From Lactobacillus sp. (GTDB lineage Bacteria > Bacillota > Bacilli > Lactobacillales > Lactobacillaceae), in assembly GCA_022484695.1 (NCBI GenBank), contig JAKVKU010000011.1:1-64000 (forward strand): 64,000 bases of DNA, in the 5' to 3' direction. The stretch's first letter is position 1. Each line of letters starts with the position of its first letter. Below, one piece after another: positions 44,339 through 52,676 of the stretch. The position numbers and the translations under genes were made by a program. The notes under the pieces were generated by a model that saw nothing but the letters and a program-made list of their open reading frames with translations, ran no database searches and was not told where the DNA came from.

Positions 44339-44815
44339 ATGGCCAAACGTAAAAATAAGCCAAAATCAGCCAATCAACTGGCTAATAATCCTAAAGCAAG
44401 ACACGATTATAATATTTCAGACACCTTCGAAGCCGGCATTGCCCTAACTGGGACTGAGATCAAATCTGTCCGAGCCGGTAAAATTAATTTAAAAGATGGT
44501 TTTGCCCGGGTACGTGGTGGTGAAGTTTGGTTGGAAAATGTGCATATCAGTCCCTATAAAGAAGGCAACCAGTTTAACCATGATCCTTTGCGCAATCGTA
44601 AATTATTACTGCACAAACGCGAAATTGCCAAACTGGCTGGTATTGCCCAGGATAAAGGGATTACCATCGTGCCTTTAAAAGTCTACTTGAAGCATGGCTT
44701 TGCCAAGGTTTTGATTGGCATTGGCCAAGGTAAAAAGAATTATGATAAGCGGGAAACCTTAAAACGTAAGGAACAAGACCGTGAAATGGCCCGGGCTATG
44801 AAGCAAAGATACTAG
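44339..44815 (+). CDS. smpB: SsrA-binding protein SmpB
   Basis: 158-aa tmRNA-binding protein for ribosome rescue. Motifs: [30 protein letters not shown]-like [17 protein letters not shown], and the basic C-terminal tail [27 protein letters not shown] 44339 follows GCGAGGTG; an in-frame TTG at 44336 is less likely. Co-transcribed with rnr. No ssrA gene is seen in the window. Confidence 0.97.
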   Translation: MAKRKNKPKSANQLANNPKARHDYNISDTFEAGIALTGTEIKSVRAGKINLKDGFARVRGGEVWLENVHISPYKEGNQFNHDPLRNRKLLLHKREIAKLAGIAQDKGITIVPLKVYLKHGFAKVLIGIGQGKKNYDKRETLKRKEQDREMARAMKQRY

Positions 44816-44841
44816 GCTATTAAAATATTAATCAAACTAGC

Positions 44842-44888
44842 AAATGACAAAATGTGTAAATTTTTAAAATTTTGTCATTTTTTTTGTG
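44842..44888 (+). terminator. rnr-smpB terminator
   Basis: AAATGACAAAAT (44842-44853) and ATTTTGTCATTT (44869-44880) form a perfect 12-bp stem followed by a run of Ts. Confidence 0.93.
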
Positions 44889-44912
44889 CCTAAATTATCC
44901 CTGCGCTATATT
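44884..44912 (+). promoter_or_regulatory. Promoter of the TetR-type gene
   Basis: TTGTGC (44884-44889) and TATATT (44907-44912) with a 17-base spacer. The -35 box begins inside the T-tract of the preceding terminator. Confidence 0.6.
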
Positions 44913-44954
44913 GAGCATGTTAATGAAACCAAACAATAGGAGGAAAAAATTGCA

Positions 44955-45470
44955 TTGCAGGTTAATATTATGAAGCGCCATATTGAGAACACCTTGGTTC
45001 AGTACTTAAGCACCCATACAGTAGAGAAATTACGGGTATGCGATGTTTCGGCTATAACTGGGGTCACACGCAGTAGTTTTTATCGGTTATATGACATGGG
45101 GGTTGAAGAACTTTGTTATGATGTGGTGATGTCAGTCCTGCAACTAAATAACCAAGACTTTAAAAATTGGCAGGCTGCCATGGATTTTTTGGTGACCCAA
45201 ATTGAAGCTAGACGACGCTTATTTTTGAATATTTACCGCATCTCTTTAGTGATTCAAGATAACATCTTTTTGAAACGGGCATTTTTAAATTTTGTATGTA
45301 CTTACTTTAACCGGGATTCTTTTTTTAAACCTGTCCAACCAGCCCATTTGGTCTTTTTTGCAGATGCCTTACGCTGGCAGATCCGCGAATGGCTGGCCCA
45401 TGATTTAAGGGAGCCTGGTGCAAAGGTTCGAGCCAGATTAGAGGCGTTTATGCTGTTACAGCCCAGCTGA
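44955..45470 (+). CDS. TetR-family transcriptional regulator
   Basis: 171 aa. N-terminal helix-turn-helix of TetR type (LRVCDVSAITGVTRSSFYRLYD, with the diagnostic SSFYRLY recognition helix), then an all-helical ligand domain. TTG 44955 is used; TAGGAGGAAA lies 9 bases upstream and no ATG fits until codon 6. No obvious target operon adjoins it; the neighbouring genes are convergent. Ligand and regulon unknown. Confidence 0.8.
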   Translation: MQVNIMKRHIENTLVQYLSTHTVEKLRVCDVSAITGVTRSSFYRLYDMGVEELCYDVVMSVLQLNNQDFKNWQAAMDFLVTQIEARRRLFLNIYRISLVIQDNIFLKRAFLNFVCTYFNRDSFFKPVQPAHLVFFADALRWQIREWLAHDLREPGAKVRARLEAFMLLQPS

Positions 45471-45548
45471 TCTGAGACAATATCACGTTTTTGATCCAAA
45501 TTGGCATAAAACCGTTAAATTATTTATTTAAACTGCCCCATGATGGGC

Positions 45549-45720
45549 TATAGTATTGTTGTTGGGTGATTCAAGCTTATCAAATCTTCAGTACAACTAA
45601 TAAATAATTGAATGTTGGGTAAAGCGGCAATTATTGACAACTAAACTGTTGATTTGATAAATGACACCCATCAATTCAACGAGAAAGCGACCTTGGCAAT
45701 GCAGCCAAAGTCGCTTTTTT
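45549..45720 (+). ncRNA. Structured intergenic element ending in a terminator, possible small RNA or miniature element
   Basis: The 258-base gap after the TetR gene has no ORF. It contains nested inverted repeats: TTGTTGGGTG/CACCCATCAA at the ends (45559-45568, 45665-45674), TATCAAATC/GATTTGATA (45578-45586, 45651-45659), and an inner AATAATTG/CAATTATT (45603-45610, 45628-45635), with ACAACTAA repeated either side. A plus-strand terminator follows (45686-45720, GCGACCTTGGC with GCCAAAGTCGC, T run). A TATAGT box is at 45549-45554 with a poor -35. A short regulatory RNA or a MITE-like insertion are both possible. Confidence 0.4.
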
Positions 45721-45728
45721 GCAGTATT

Positions 45729-46253
45729 TTAGTCATTCCACAATAAACCGCCGGTAACGATTGGAGATTTAGCATGATGTTTTTTAGTGTTTCGAGACCA
45801 TAAGTCTAAAACCATGGCAATGAGGATACAAATAGGGGCTACATCTGGGTCATGGATAACTAATTCCCGGGCCATGGCCCCGTCAGAGAGCATCACCGTG
45901 TCGACTTGAAAAATCAATTGGCCACCGGCAAAGGCTTGATAGTGATTATCCAATAAGTCGCCCATGAGTAACCAGCGTAAGTCACTCACAAAAATAAACT
46001 GATGCCAAACCCCAATTAGTCGCTTTAAGGAGCCAACGGTTTGTTTATCAATGATAATATCAAAACGGGGTAATAGCCCCGGGCTCACTTGTTTAATTTC
46101 ACCAATGACCTCGCCAGATAGCTGAAATAAGGTGAAACTATCATTGAGCAAACCTTGGCGGCCACTGACATAATAAACCGGTTTTTTGTTACGATCATAA
46201 ACTAAGGCAATGTGTTTTAGGTCGGTTGTTTGTTTCTTGATATATAATTCCAT
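45729..46253 (-). CDS. YxjI/LOR-family protein
   Basis: 174 aa of the LURP-one-related (YxjI) fold, a tubby-like beta barrel: YIKKQTTDLKHIALVYDRN, VYYVSGRQGLLNDSFTLF, RFDIIIDKQTVGSLKRLIG and CILIAMVLDLW. No catalytic motif; function in bacteria unknown, with phospholipid or nucleic-acid binding suggested only by fold. It is 18 bases downstream of the Cof phosphatase gene and probably co-transcribed. Confidence 0.75.
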   Translation of the reverse strand: MELYIKKQTTDLKHIALVYDRNKKPVYYVSGRQGLLNDSFTLFQLSGEVIGEIKQVSPGLLPRFDIIIDKQTVGSLKRLIGVWHQFIFVSDLRWLLMGDLLDNHYQAFAGGQLIFQVDTVMLSDGAMARELVIHDPDVAPICILIAMVLDLWSRNTKKHHAKSPIVTGGLLWND

Positions 46254-46271
46254 AACCTCACCAGACTATTT

Positions 46272-47141
46272 CTAGATTTTACCATCTAAAGCCCATTGGA
46301 TTGCTTTGGCCACCCCATCTTTGGTATTGTAATCGGTGGTTTTATCAGCCACAGCCAAGATATCCGGTACGGCGTTAGCCATGGCGACCCCAACCCCAGC
46401 CATTTTGATCATAGACATGTCATTGATGTTATCGCCAATGGCCATCACTTCAGACATGTCGACGCCCTTGAATTGGGCATAACGTTTTAAAGCCATGCCC
46501 TTTTGCGCGTTGATGTCATTGATTTCAATATTGTTATCTGACGATGAAGAAACCGCTAAATTACCTAAAGCCGCCAGTTGAACTTTAGCATCATCAAAGG
46601 CTTTTTTACCCCGCTTGTCAAAGGCAATAATTTTATAAACGTTGGTTTTTGGATCAGCCAACAAAGCGTCATAAGAAGTGACATATTTGATGTTCATTAA
46701 TTCCAACCGCGCCGCCGCCAAAGCAACGGCAATTTTATAAGGCTGATCTGGATTTAAGACCACTAATAAGTCGGCCACATTTTGGATCCGGCGAATTTTA
46801 CTGTCGGATACCGTGCCGTCATCGGTATAAAGTTCAAAATAAAAATCACCGGCTTTTAAAATTTTGACAATTTTGGCAGCCCGAGTTTGGGGAATGGGGA
46901 TGCTGACAACTTCTTGGCCAGCTTTATCGATCACCAGGGCACCATTTAATGTGATAAATTCTGTTTCAAGATCATGCGTTGTAATCAAAGGTTTGGCTTC
47001 GGCAATACCCCGGCCAGTGGCCACCATAAAATCAATGCCAGCCGCTTGTGCTGCTTTGATGGCAGCCGCATTTTTTTGGGAAACTTCCATGCGGTTATTT
47101 AGTAAAGTTGCATCCATGTCTGAGGCAATAATTTTAATCAA
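46272..47141 (-). CDS. HAD-superfamily Cof-type phosphatase
   Basis: 289-aa sugar-phosphate/cofactor phosphatase of the Cof (HAD IIB) family. Motif I SDMDATLLN with the nucleophile Asp, motif II VATGR, cap domain in the middle, and motif IV AIGDNINDMSMIKMAGVGVAM. TTG start at 47141, six bases after GGAGGAA. Substrate not predictable. Confidence 0.92.
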   Translation of the reverse strand: MIKIIASDMDATLLNNRMEVSQKNAAAIKAAQAAGIDFMVATGRGIAEAKPLITTHDLETEFITLNGALVIDKAGQEVVSIPIPQTRAAKIVKILKAGDFYFELYTDDGTVSDSKIRRIQNVADLLVVLNPDQPYKIAVALAAARLELMNIKYVTSYDALLADPKTNVYKIIAFDKRGKKAFDDAKVQLAALGNLAVSSSSDNNIEINDINAQKGMALKRYAQFKGVDMSEVMAIGDNINDMSMIKMAGVGVAMANAVPDILAVADKTTDYNTKDGVAKAIQWALDGKI

Positions 47142-47228
47142 AATATGTTCCTCCAGTAGTCGTTATCTACCTTAAGTTTAGCATACTATCGGCGTTTTTG
47201 GGCAGTTTTTAAATTAGCCCTTCGATTT

Positions 47229-47257
47229 TTAACGTGGGCGCTAGCCTATGCTATAAT
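47229..47257 (+). promoter_or_regulatory. ung promoter
   Basis: TTAACG (47229-47234), 17 bases, then an extended -10, TGC-TATAAT (47252-47257), shortly before the AAAGGAGG site of ung. Confidence 0.7.
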
Positions 47258-47280
47258 TTGAAACTAAAGGAGGTTATTTC

Positions 47281-47970
47281 ATGACGAAAACCTTGATCCA
47301 TAATGATTGGCAAGAGGTCTTAGGGCCCGAATTTGAGAAAGGCTACTATCAAGAATTACATAACTATTTGAAACGGGAATATGCCACCAAGACCATTTAT
47401 CCAGATATGTATCATATTTTTCAAGCTTTTGAATGGACGCCGTTCATGAAAGTTAAAGTCGTTATATTGGGGCAAGATCCCTACCATGGCCCAAATCAAG
47501 CCCATGGTCTGAGCTTTTCAGTGTTACCTGGTAACAAGGTGCCACCGTCTTTGGTGAATATCTATAAAGAATTGCAAAGTGATCTGGGCTATCCGCCGGT
47601 CCATCATGGCTATTTGAAACATTGGGCCGATCAAGGGGTGCTCTTGTTGAATTCAGTATTGACGGTTGAAGATGGTCATGCCTACTCACATCGGGGCAAG
47701 GGTTGGGAACAGCTGACCGATACAGCGATTCAAAAATTATCTCAAAAAGGCGGTGTCGTCTTTATTTTATGGGGCAATGCGGCCAAGGCCAAAAGTAAAT
47801 TGATCGATACCACCCAAAATGCCATTATCACTGCGCCTCATCCCAGTCCGCTTTCCGCTTATAATGGTTTTTTTGGTTCCAAACCTTTTTCAAAGGCGAA
47901 CCGCTTGTTAGAAGACTTTGGCGAAGCACCTATTGATTGGCAACTGCCGAAAAATCCCGAAGAAGTATAA
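47281..47970 (+). CDS. ung: Uracil-DNA glycosylase
   Basis: 229-aa family 1 UDG removing uracil from DNA. Catalytic Asp in [18 protein letters not shown], uracil-recognition [10 protein letters not shown], and the catalytic His and DNA-intercalation loop in [22 protein letters not shown] lies 7 bases before ATG. Followed by pta, which has its own promoter. Confidence 0.97.
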   Translation: MTKTLIHNDWQEVLGPEFEKGYYQELHNYLKREYATKTIYPDMYHIFQAFEWTPFMKVKVVILGQDPYHGPNQAHGLSFSVLPGNKVPPSLVNIYKELQSDLGYPPVHHGYLKHWADQGVLLLNSVLTVEDGHAYSHRGKGWEQLTDTAIQKLSQKGGVVFILWGNAAKAKSKLIDTTQNAIITAPHPSPLSAYNGFFGSKPFSKANRLLEDFGEAPIDWQLPKNPEEV

Positions 47971-47988
47971 CAGGACTTCACAAATTCA

Positions 47989-48025
47989 TTGAAACAGTGT
48001 ATCATGGTGTCTGATAACGTTTACA
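47989..48025 (+). promoter_or_regulatory. pta promoter with probable CcpA (cre) site
   Basis: TTGAAA (47989-47994), 17 bases, TGATAA (48012-48017). Overlapping the -10 box, TGATAACGTTTACA (48012-48025) matches the cre consensus TGWAANCGNTNWCA at all but one fixed position. The overlap with the -10 suggests repression rather than activation, if CcpA binds. Confidence 0.55.
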
Positions 48026-48046
48026 TACGAATTGGAGGACTGTCCC

Positions 48047-49024
48047 ATGGATTTATTTGATAGCTTGAAACAGAAAATTGCTGGCAAAAATTTGACCATT
48101 GTTTTTCCAGAAGGTTATGAACCTAGAATTATTGGTGCTGCTGCCCGGTTAAATGCGGATGGCATTTTAAACCCTATCTTGTTAGGCGAACCTGCTAAAA
48201 TTGAAGGCATTGCCCATGACAATGGTTTTAATTTAAATAATGTTCAAATTATTGACCCAGCCACTTATTCTGAATACGATCAGATGGTTGACGCTTTTGT
48301 GGAACGCCGTAAAGGTAAGGCCACTAAAGAACAAGCCACTGAAATGTTGCGGGATAACAACTATTTTGGGACCATGTTAGTTTATTTAGATAAAGCTAAC
48401 GGGATGGTTTCGGGCGCCGTTCACTCCACCGGTGATACGGTACGGCCAGCTTTGCAGATCATTAAAACAAGACCTGGTGTTAGTCGGACCAGTGGGGCCT
48501 TTATTATGCAGCGGGGTCGGGATAACGAACGTTACTTATTCTCCGATTGTGCCATCAATATTGATCCAAATGCCCAAGAATTAGCTGAAATTGCGGTGGA
48601 ATCTGCCAAAACAGCTAAGCTCTTCGATATCGACCCTAAAGTTGCTTTGTTGAGTTTTTCAACTAAGGGCTCAGCTAAGGCTGATCAAGTGACTAAAGTG
48701 GCTGAAGCGACTAAAATCGCCCAAGAATTGGCCCCTGAGTTTGACATTGATGGGGAATTACAATTTGATGCTGCTTTTGTACCGGTTGTTGCCCAACAAA
48801 AGGCACCAGATTCCAAAGTTGCCGGTAAGGCCACGGTCTTTGTTTTCCCAGAATTACAATCCGGGAACATTGGCTACAAGATTGCCCAACGTTTCGGCAA
48901 TTTTGAAGCCATTGGCCCTATCTTGCAAGGGTTAAACAAACCAATCTCTGATTTATCCCGGGGCTCTAATGAAGAAGACGTTTATAAATTGTCTATCATC
49001 ACAGCTGCCCAAGCTTTAAACTAA
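48047..49024 (+). CDS. pta: Phosphate acetyltransferase
   Basis: 325-aa enzyme interconverting acetyl-CoA and acetyl phosphate, feeding acetate kinase for ATP. Motifs: TIVFPEGYEPRIIGAAARL, GMVSGAVHSTGDTVRPALQIIKT and VFVFPELQSGNIGYKIAQR. ATG 48047 is preferred to an upstream TTG (48032) that overlaps the GGAGG site. Compact single-domain form, as in Firmicutes. Carbon-catabolite control is likely from the cre-like site. Confidence 0.96.
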   Translation: MDLFDSLKQKIAGKNLTIVFPEGYEPRIIGAAARLNADGILNPILLGEPAKIEGIAHDNGFNLNNVQIIDPATYSEYDQMVDAFVERRKGKATKEQATEMLRDNNYFGTMLVYLDKANGMVSGAVHSTGDTVRPALQIIKTRPGVSRTSGAFIMQRGRDNERYLFSDCAINIDPNAQELAEIAVESAKTAKLFDIDPKVALLSFSTKGSAKADQVTKVAEATKIAQELAPEFDIDGELQFDAAFVPVVAQQKAPDSKVAGKATVFVFPELQSGNIGYKIAQRFGNFEAIGPILQGLNKPISDLSRGSNEEDVYKLSIITAAQALN

Positions 49025-49044
49025 TTTTTAGCAACTGAATTACC

Positions 49045-49088
49045 AGCGGGTCCGCCAATGAACTTTATTTGGCGGACCCGCTTTTTTT
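49045..49088 (+). terminator. pta terminator
   Basis: AGCGGGTCCGCCAA (49045-49058) and TTGGCGGACCCGCT (49069-49082), a perfect 14-bp stem, followed by six or seven Ts. Confidence 0.95.
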
Positions 49089-49096
49089 GCTATAAT
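49069..49096 (+). promoter_or_regulatory. tsaE promoter nested in the pta terminator
   Basis: Extended -10 TGC-TATAAT (49091-49096) with TTGGCG (49069-49074), 16 bases upstream, lying in the 3' arm of the terminator stem. Confidence 0.55.
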
Positions 49097-49129
49097 GAAC
49101 TTAATTCTAAAAAGAGATGTGATCAAAAC

Positions 49130-49600
49130 ATGCAAACAAATGATGCGGCACAAACCATCGGCCTAGGGGCCAAATTGGGGCAGTTATTAAGACCGGGGGA
49201 TGTGCTTTTATTAAACGGTGACTTGGGGGCGGGGAAGACCACTTTCACCAAGGGCGTCGCTAAGGCCTTGGGCATCAAACGGCCCGTGAAGTCCCCCACT
49301 TTTACCCTGATCCGGGAATATAAAGAGGGCACCTATCCTTTGTATCACATGGATATGTATCGCTTGGAAAACGGGGGTAGTGATGAATTAGGACTTGAGG
49401 AATATTTTGAAGGTCAGGGTATCGTTATTGTGGAATGGAGCCAATTTATCCAAGATGAATTACCCCCGGATTATTTAGTTATCACCATTCATAAAGACCC
49501 GGATAACGACGATATTCGCCAGATTGAATTCCAACCCAAAGGTCAGCGCTATGAAAAAATCGCCCAACAATTGGAGGCTGATTACCATGACCCAAGCTAG
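49130..49600 (+). CDS. tsaE: tRNA threonylcarbamoyladenosine biosynthesis ATPase TsaE
   Basis: 156-aa P-loop ATPase needed with TsaB and TsaD for t6A37 modification of ANN-decoding tRNAs. Walker A NGDLGAGKTTFTKG, SPTFTLIREY, and Walker B-like IVIVEWSQF. The ATG at 49130 is chosen; the open frame further upstream runs through the pta terminator and cannot be coding. Overlaps the GNAT gene by 14 bases, a common tsaE neighbour. Confidence 0.95.
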   Translation: MQTNDAAQTIGLGAKLGQLLRPGDVLLLNGDLGAGKTTFTKGVAKALGIKRPVKSPTFTLIREYKEGTYPLYHMDMYRLENGGSDELGLEEYFEGQGIVIVEWSQFIQDELPPDYLVITIHKDPDNDDIRQIEFQPKGQRYEKIAQQLEADYHDPS

Positions 49601-50111
49601 CGAATTGATCATTCGTGAGGCAATTCCAGATGATGCTGCTAACTTGTTGGCTTATTTAAAGCAGGTGCAAAGTGAGTCTGAGTTGTTACTCATCACGGCC
49701 GAAGATTACAGTCAAAGTGTGACTTATCAGGCCAACGCCTTGGCTGATATTTATGACAGTCCCAATAACACCTTGTTATTGGCATTATTGGGCGAGGAAA
49801 TTGTGGGGATGTTGCGCCTGTCCGCTGAGGAAGATCCCCATATTCAACATATTGCCGAAGTCGGCATCTCGGTGCTAAAAGCCCGATGGGGGCAACGCAT
49901 TGGCACCTATCTTCTGGCCGACGGGGTCCAGTGGGCCAAGGACACACAGATTTTAAAACGCTTAGAATTAACTGTCCAAGCGCGCAATCAAAGAGCCATC
50001 AACCTCTATCAAAAAATAGGTTTTGATAAAGAAGGTCAGATGGCTCGTGGTTTTTATGATCCAGCCATCGGTTATTTAGATGTCTGGCTCATGGGCTATT
50101 TAATTGATTAA
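49587..50111 (+). CDS. GNAT-family N-acetyltransferase
   Basis: 174 aa, from ATG 49587 with TTGGAGG 9 bases upstream. GNAT fold: LIIREAIPDDAANLLAYLKQ at the N-terminus, the acetyl-CoA loop region SVLKARWGQRIGTYLL, then RLELTVQARNQRAINLYQKIGF and the C-terminal WLMGYLI. Similar to ribosomal-protein or small-molecule acetyltransferases encoded beside tsaE; substrate unknown. Its end overlaps the convergent exonuclease gene by four bases. Confidence 0.9.
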   Translation: MTQASELIIREAIPDDAANLLAYLKQVQSESELLLITAEDYSQSVTYQANALADIYDSPNNTLLLALLGEEIVGMLRLSAEEDPHIQHIAEVGISVLKARWGQRIGTYLLADGVQWAKDTQILKRLELTVQARNQRAINLYQKIGFDKEGQMARGFYDPAIGYLDVWLMGYLID

Positions 50112-50641
50112 ATCAGTTGTACCAGTGGCTTTAATTGGTCCGGGCCGAATTGTTGGCTTTGTTTGATCAGGATTTCCGCACAGGCAATGCTGTCCGCCAA
50201 GGCATTGTGGTGGTGTTTTAAATCAATCTTTAATGCATTGGAGACGGTGTTGAGCTTGTGATTGGGGAATTCCGGGTAAAAGCGGCGGCTGGTTTTTAAA
50301 GTATCAATGGCCAGATAATGGGGCACAACGATATCATAATGGGTCAAGGTGGCCCGTAAGACATTGATATCAAAGCGGGCATTGTGGGCTGCCACCAAGT
50401 GCTGGGCATCAAACAAGGGGGCAATATGGGGCCAAACTTCAGCAAAGGTGGGGGCCTTGGCCACATCTTTAGCAGTAATACCATTTATTTGGGTATTGCG
50501 GTGATTGAAGTAGGTTTTCGGATTGATCAAAGTGTAAAAAGAATCTTGAATCTGGTCATCGCGAACCACCACTAGCGCTAAAGAACAAGCACTTTGCGGG
50601 GTGAAGTTGGCCGTTTCAAAATCCATGGCAACGAAATTCAT
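50108..50641 (-). CDS. DEDDh 3'-5' exonuclease (DnaQ/epsilon-like)
   Basis: 177-aa exonuclease with ExoI motif AMDFETAN, ExoII AHNARFDINVL and ExoIII HHNALADSIACAEIL, i.e. all DEDDh acidic residues and the His. Stand-alone proteins of this kind act in DNA repair or RNA processing. AAGGAG precedes the ATG. Ten bases downstream of exoA, so the two nucleases are probably co-transcribed. Confidence 0.92.
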   Translation of the reverse strand: MNFVAMDFETANFTPQSACSLALVVVRDDQIQDSFYTLINPKTYFNHRNTQINGITAKDVAKAPTFAEVWPHIAPLFDAQHLVAAHNARFDINVLRATLTHYDIVVPHYLAIDTLKTSRRFYPEFPNHKLNTVSNALKIDLKHHHNALADSIACAEILIKQSQQFGPDQLKPLVQLI

Positions 50642-50651
50642 AGCACGCTCC

Positions 50652-51413
50652 TTAATTCAAGTCAGCAATGTCTAGTTCAACCGGACAATGATCGGAACCA
50701 TAAATGTCCGTTAGAATTTTAGCATCTTTTAATTTAGGTTGTAAATCTTTGGAGGTACAAAAATAATCGATCCGCCAACCGGCATTGTTTTTCCGAGCAT
50801 TGAAGCGATAGCTCCACCAAGAATAAACGCCAGTCTTATCTGGATAAAAGTGCCGGAACGTATCAATGAAGCCGCTATCCAGCAGAGCGGTGAATTTTTG
50901 ACGCTCTTCATCGGAAAAGCCAGCATTGTGATGATTGGTTTTATCGTTTTTCAAGTCAATGGCTTCATGGGCCACGTTTAAGTCACCACAAAAGATAACT
51001 GATTTTTCCTGACTTAAGCGATCCACGTAATCTCGAAAGGCATCATCCCAAGCCATACGATAATCCAGGCGTTTGAGCTCACTTTGGGAATTGGGCGTGT
51101 AACAGGTGATCATATAAAAATTGGGATATTCTAAGGTGATGACCCGGCCTTCAGTATCATGTTCGGGTAGGCCCAACCCGTAAGTGACATTATCTGGTTC
51201 GTGCTTGGTAAAAATAGCCGTGCCAGAGTAGCCCTTACGCTGGGCGTAATTGAAATAGGTATGATACCCCGGCAAGTCTAAGTCTACTTGACCGGCCTGC
51301 ATCTTAGTTTCTTGTAGGCAGAAGAAGTCGGCGTCTAAGGCCTCAAAAGTTGCCATGAAGTCTTTTTTTAAAATGGCCCGCAAGCCATTCACGTTCCAAG
51401 ATATTAATTTCAT
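50652..51413 (-). CDS. exoA: Exodeoxyribonuclease III / AP endonuclease
   Basis: 253-aa Mg-dependent AP endonuclease of base excision repair. Motifs: SWNVNGLRAIL, CLQETKMQ, GYSGTAIFTKHEP, CGDLNVAHEAIDLKN, WSYRFNARKNNAGWRIDYF and the catalytic GSDHCPVELDI. AGGAGGG precedes ATG. Divergent from murB. With ung it provides two steps of uracil repair in this window. Confidence 0.96.
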   Translation of the reverse strand: MKLISWNVNGLRAILKKDFMATFEALDADFFCLQETKMQAGQVDLDLPGYHTYFNYAQRKGYSGTAIFTKHEPDNVTYGLGLPEHDTEGRVITLEYPNFYMITCYTPNSQSELKRLDYRMAWDDAFRDYVDRLSQEKSVIFCGDLNVAHEAIDLKNDKTNHHNAGFSDEERQKFTALLDSGFIDTFRHFYPDKTGVYSWWSYRFNARKNNAGWRIDYFCTSKDLQPKLKDAKILTDIYGSDHCPVELDIADLN

Positions 51414-51489
51414 TATGTTGAACCCTCCTAGGTAACTCTGGTTACTAGTTTACAAGAAATATGGCCGGTTACAAGCCATAAGTTTGTTC

Positions 51490-51524
51490 AAGCCAAATTG
51501 CCATGGCAACTTGGGCTTTTTTTT
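51490..51524 (+). terminator. Terminator-like hairpin upstream of murB with an overlapping promoter
   Basis: AAGCCAAATTGCC (51490-51502 area) pairs with GGCAACTTGGGCTT (bulge and G-U), followed by eight Ts. No plus-strand gene lies just upstream, so it either insulates murB from antisense transcription or attenuates a longer leader. TTGGGC (51511-51516), 17 bases, TATAGT (51534-51539) gives a murB promoter whose -35 lies in the stem. Confidence 0.6.
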
Positions 51525-51600
51525 GTTAAAATTTATAGTAACGTGTTATTATTTTGGTGCCACAGTTGGCAGTTTTTGTGGGAAAGGAACGGCGACAAAT

Positions 51601-52512
51601 TTGATTGAACAATTAACGGACTCAGACATTAAAATTAAATATCATGAGCCTTTAAGCAAGTATACTTTTACCAAGACTGGTGGCCCAGCGGACATGGTGG
51701 CTTTTCCCAAGGACAAGGCAGAATTGGTCACTTTATTGCAATTCGCCAAAGCCAAAGCACTGCCATTGACGTTTATTGGCAATGCCAGTAATTTAATCGT
51801 TCAAGATGGCGGGGTGCGGGGCCTAACCATTATTACAACGGCTATGCGCCAAATTACGGTTCAAGGGACGACAATCACTGCCCAGGCCGGGGCGGCCATT
51901 ATTGATGTGGCTAAAGCGGCGTTAGCGGCCGGCTTGACCGGTCTGGAATTTGCGGCTGGTATTCCCGGTAGTATCGGGGGCGCGGTTTATATGAATGCGG
52001 GGGCTTACGACGGGGAAGTCTCTGACGTGGCTCAATCCTATGATTATCTGACAGCGGCCGGTGAGCTGATCACACTGTCCGGCCCACAAATGGGCTTTGC
52101 TTATCGCCACAGTGCCATTCAAGAGAACCATGGGCTAGTGGTTGCCGCTAAGTTTCAACTCAAGGTTGGCGATAAGGCAGCCATTAAAGCTAAGATGTCC
52201 GAATTTAATGCCCGCCGTGCCGCTAAGCAACCCCTGGAGTTTCCGTCTTGTGGCAGTGTTTTTAAACGGCCAAAGGGTCATTTTGTGGGACCACTGATTC
52301 AAGAAGCCGGCTTACAGGGCAAAATTATTGGCGGGGCGCAGATTTCCATGAAGCATGCCGGTTTTATCGTCAATATTAATCAGGCCACGGCCACCGATTA
52401 TATGGCGATGATTCATCTGATCCAGGAAACGGTTTTTGATAAGTTTAAGATTCATTTAGAACCCGAAGTTCGCATCATTGGCGCAGCAGCAACCAAAACG
52501 CCGATGGAATAA
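51601..52512 (+). CDS. murB: UDP-N-acetylenolpyruvoylglucosamine reductase
   Basis: 303 aa from TTG 51601, which gives the family-typical N-terminus (LIEQLTDSDIKIKYHEPLSKYT). FAD enzyme completing UDP-MurNAc synthesis. Motifs: FTKTGGPADMV, PLTFIGNASNLIVQDGGVRGL, GLEFAAGIPGSIGGAVYMNAGAYD, YRHSAIQ, and PSCGSVFKRP with GPLIQEAGLQG. AAAGGAAC is ~14 bases upstream, slightly far. Longer upstream frame overlaps the hairpin and is rejected. Confidence 0.95.
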   Translation: MIEQLTDSDIKIKYHEPLSKYTFTKTGGPADMVAFPKDKAELVTLLQFAKAKALPLTFIGNASNLIVQDGGVRGLTIITTAMRQITVQGTTITAQAGAAIIDVAKAALAAGLTGLEFAAGIPGSIGGAVYMNAGAYDGEVSDVAQSYDYLTAAGELITLSGPQMGFAYRHSAIQENHGLVVAAKFQLKVGDKAAIKAKMSEFNARRAAKQPLEFPSCGSVFKRPKGHFVGPLIQEAGLQGKIIGGAQISMKHAGFIVNINQATATDYMAMIHLIQETVFDKFKIHLEPEVRIIGAAATKTPME

Positions 52513-52514
52513 TA

Positions 52515-52563
52515 AGCTATCGCAAGCTAGTGTTTTTATGGCTAGACTTGCGATGGCTTTTTT
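52515..52563 (+). terminator. murB terminator
   Basis: AGCTATCGCAAG (52515-52526) pairs with CTTGCGATGGCT (52547-52558), with an extra inner CTAG/CTAG stem, then a T run. Confidence 0.9.
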
Positions 52564-52676
52564 AATGGTCGTGGCTTTGGGAACGACGTATTTTAGTTTA
52601 TAATATTTAAGGACGTCTTTAAATGCGTTATGATTGCCACAGTTCAATATAATGACTTTAAGAAGGGAAGACATAT

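Noticed and set aside
44816-44954. ssrA (tmRNA) expected near smpB
   Set aside because: Only a terminator and a promoter are present; no tRNA-like ends or tag reading frame are seen.
49058-49129. Upstream extension of tsaE
   Set aside because: The frame passes through the pta terminator and the tsaE promoter; TsaE homologues begin near the ATG at 49130.
51484-51600. Upstream extension of murB
   Set aside because: It would cover a terminator-like hairpin and the promoter, and the translated segment does not look like a MurB N-terminus.
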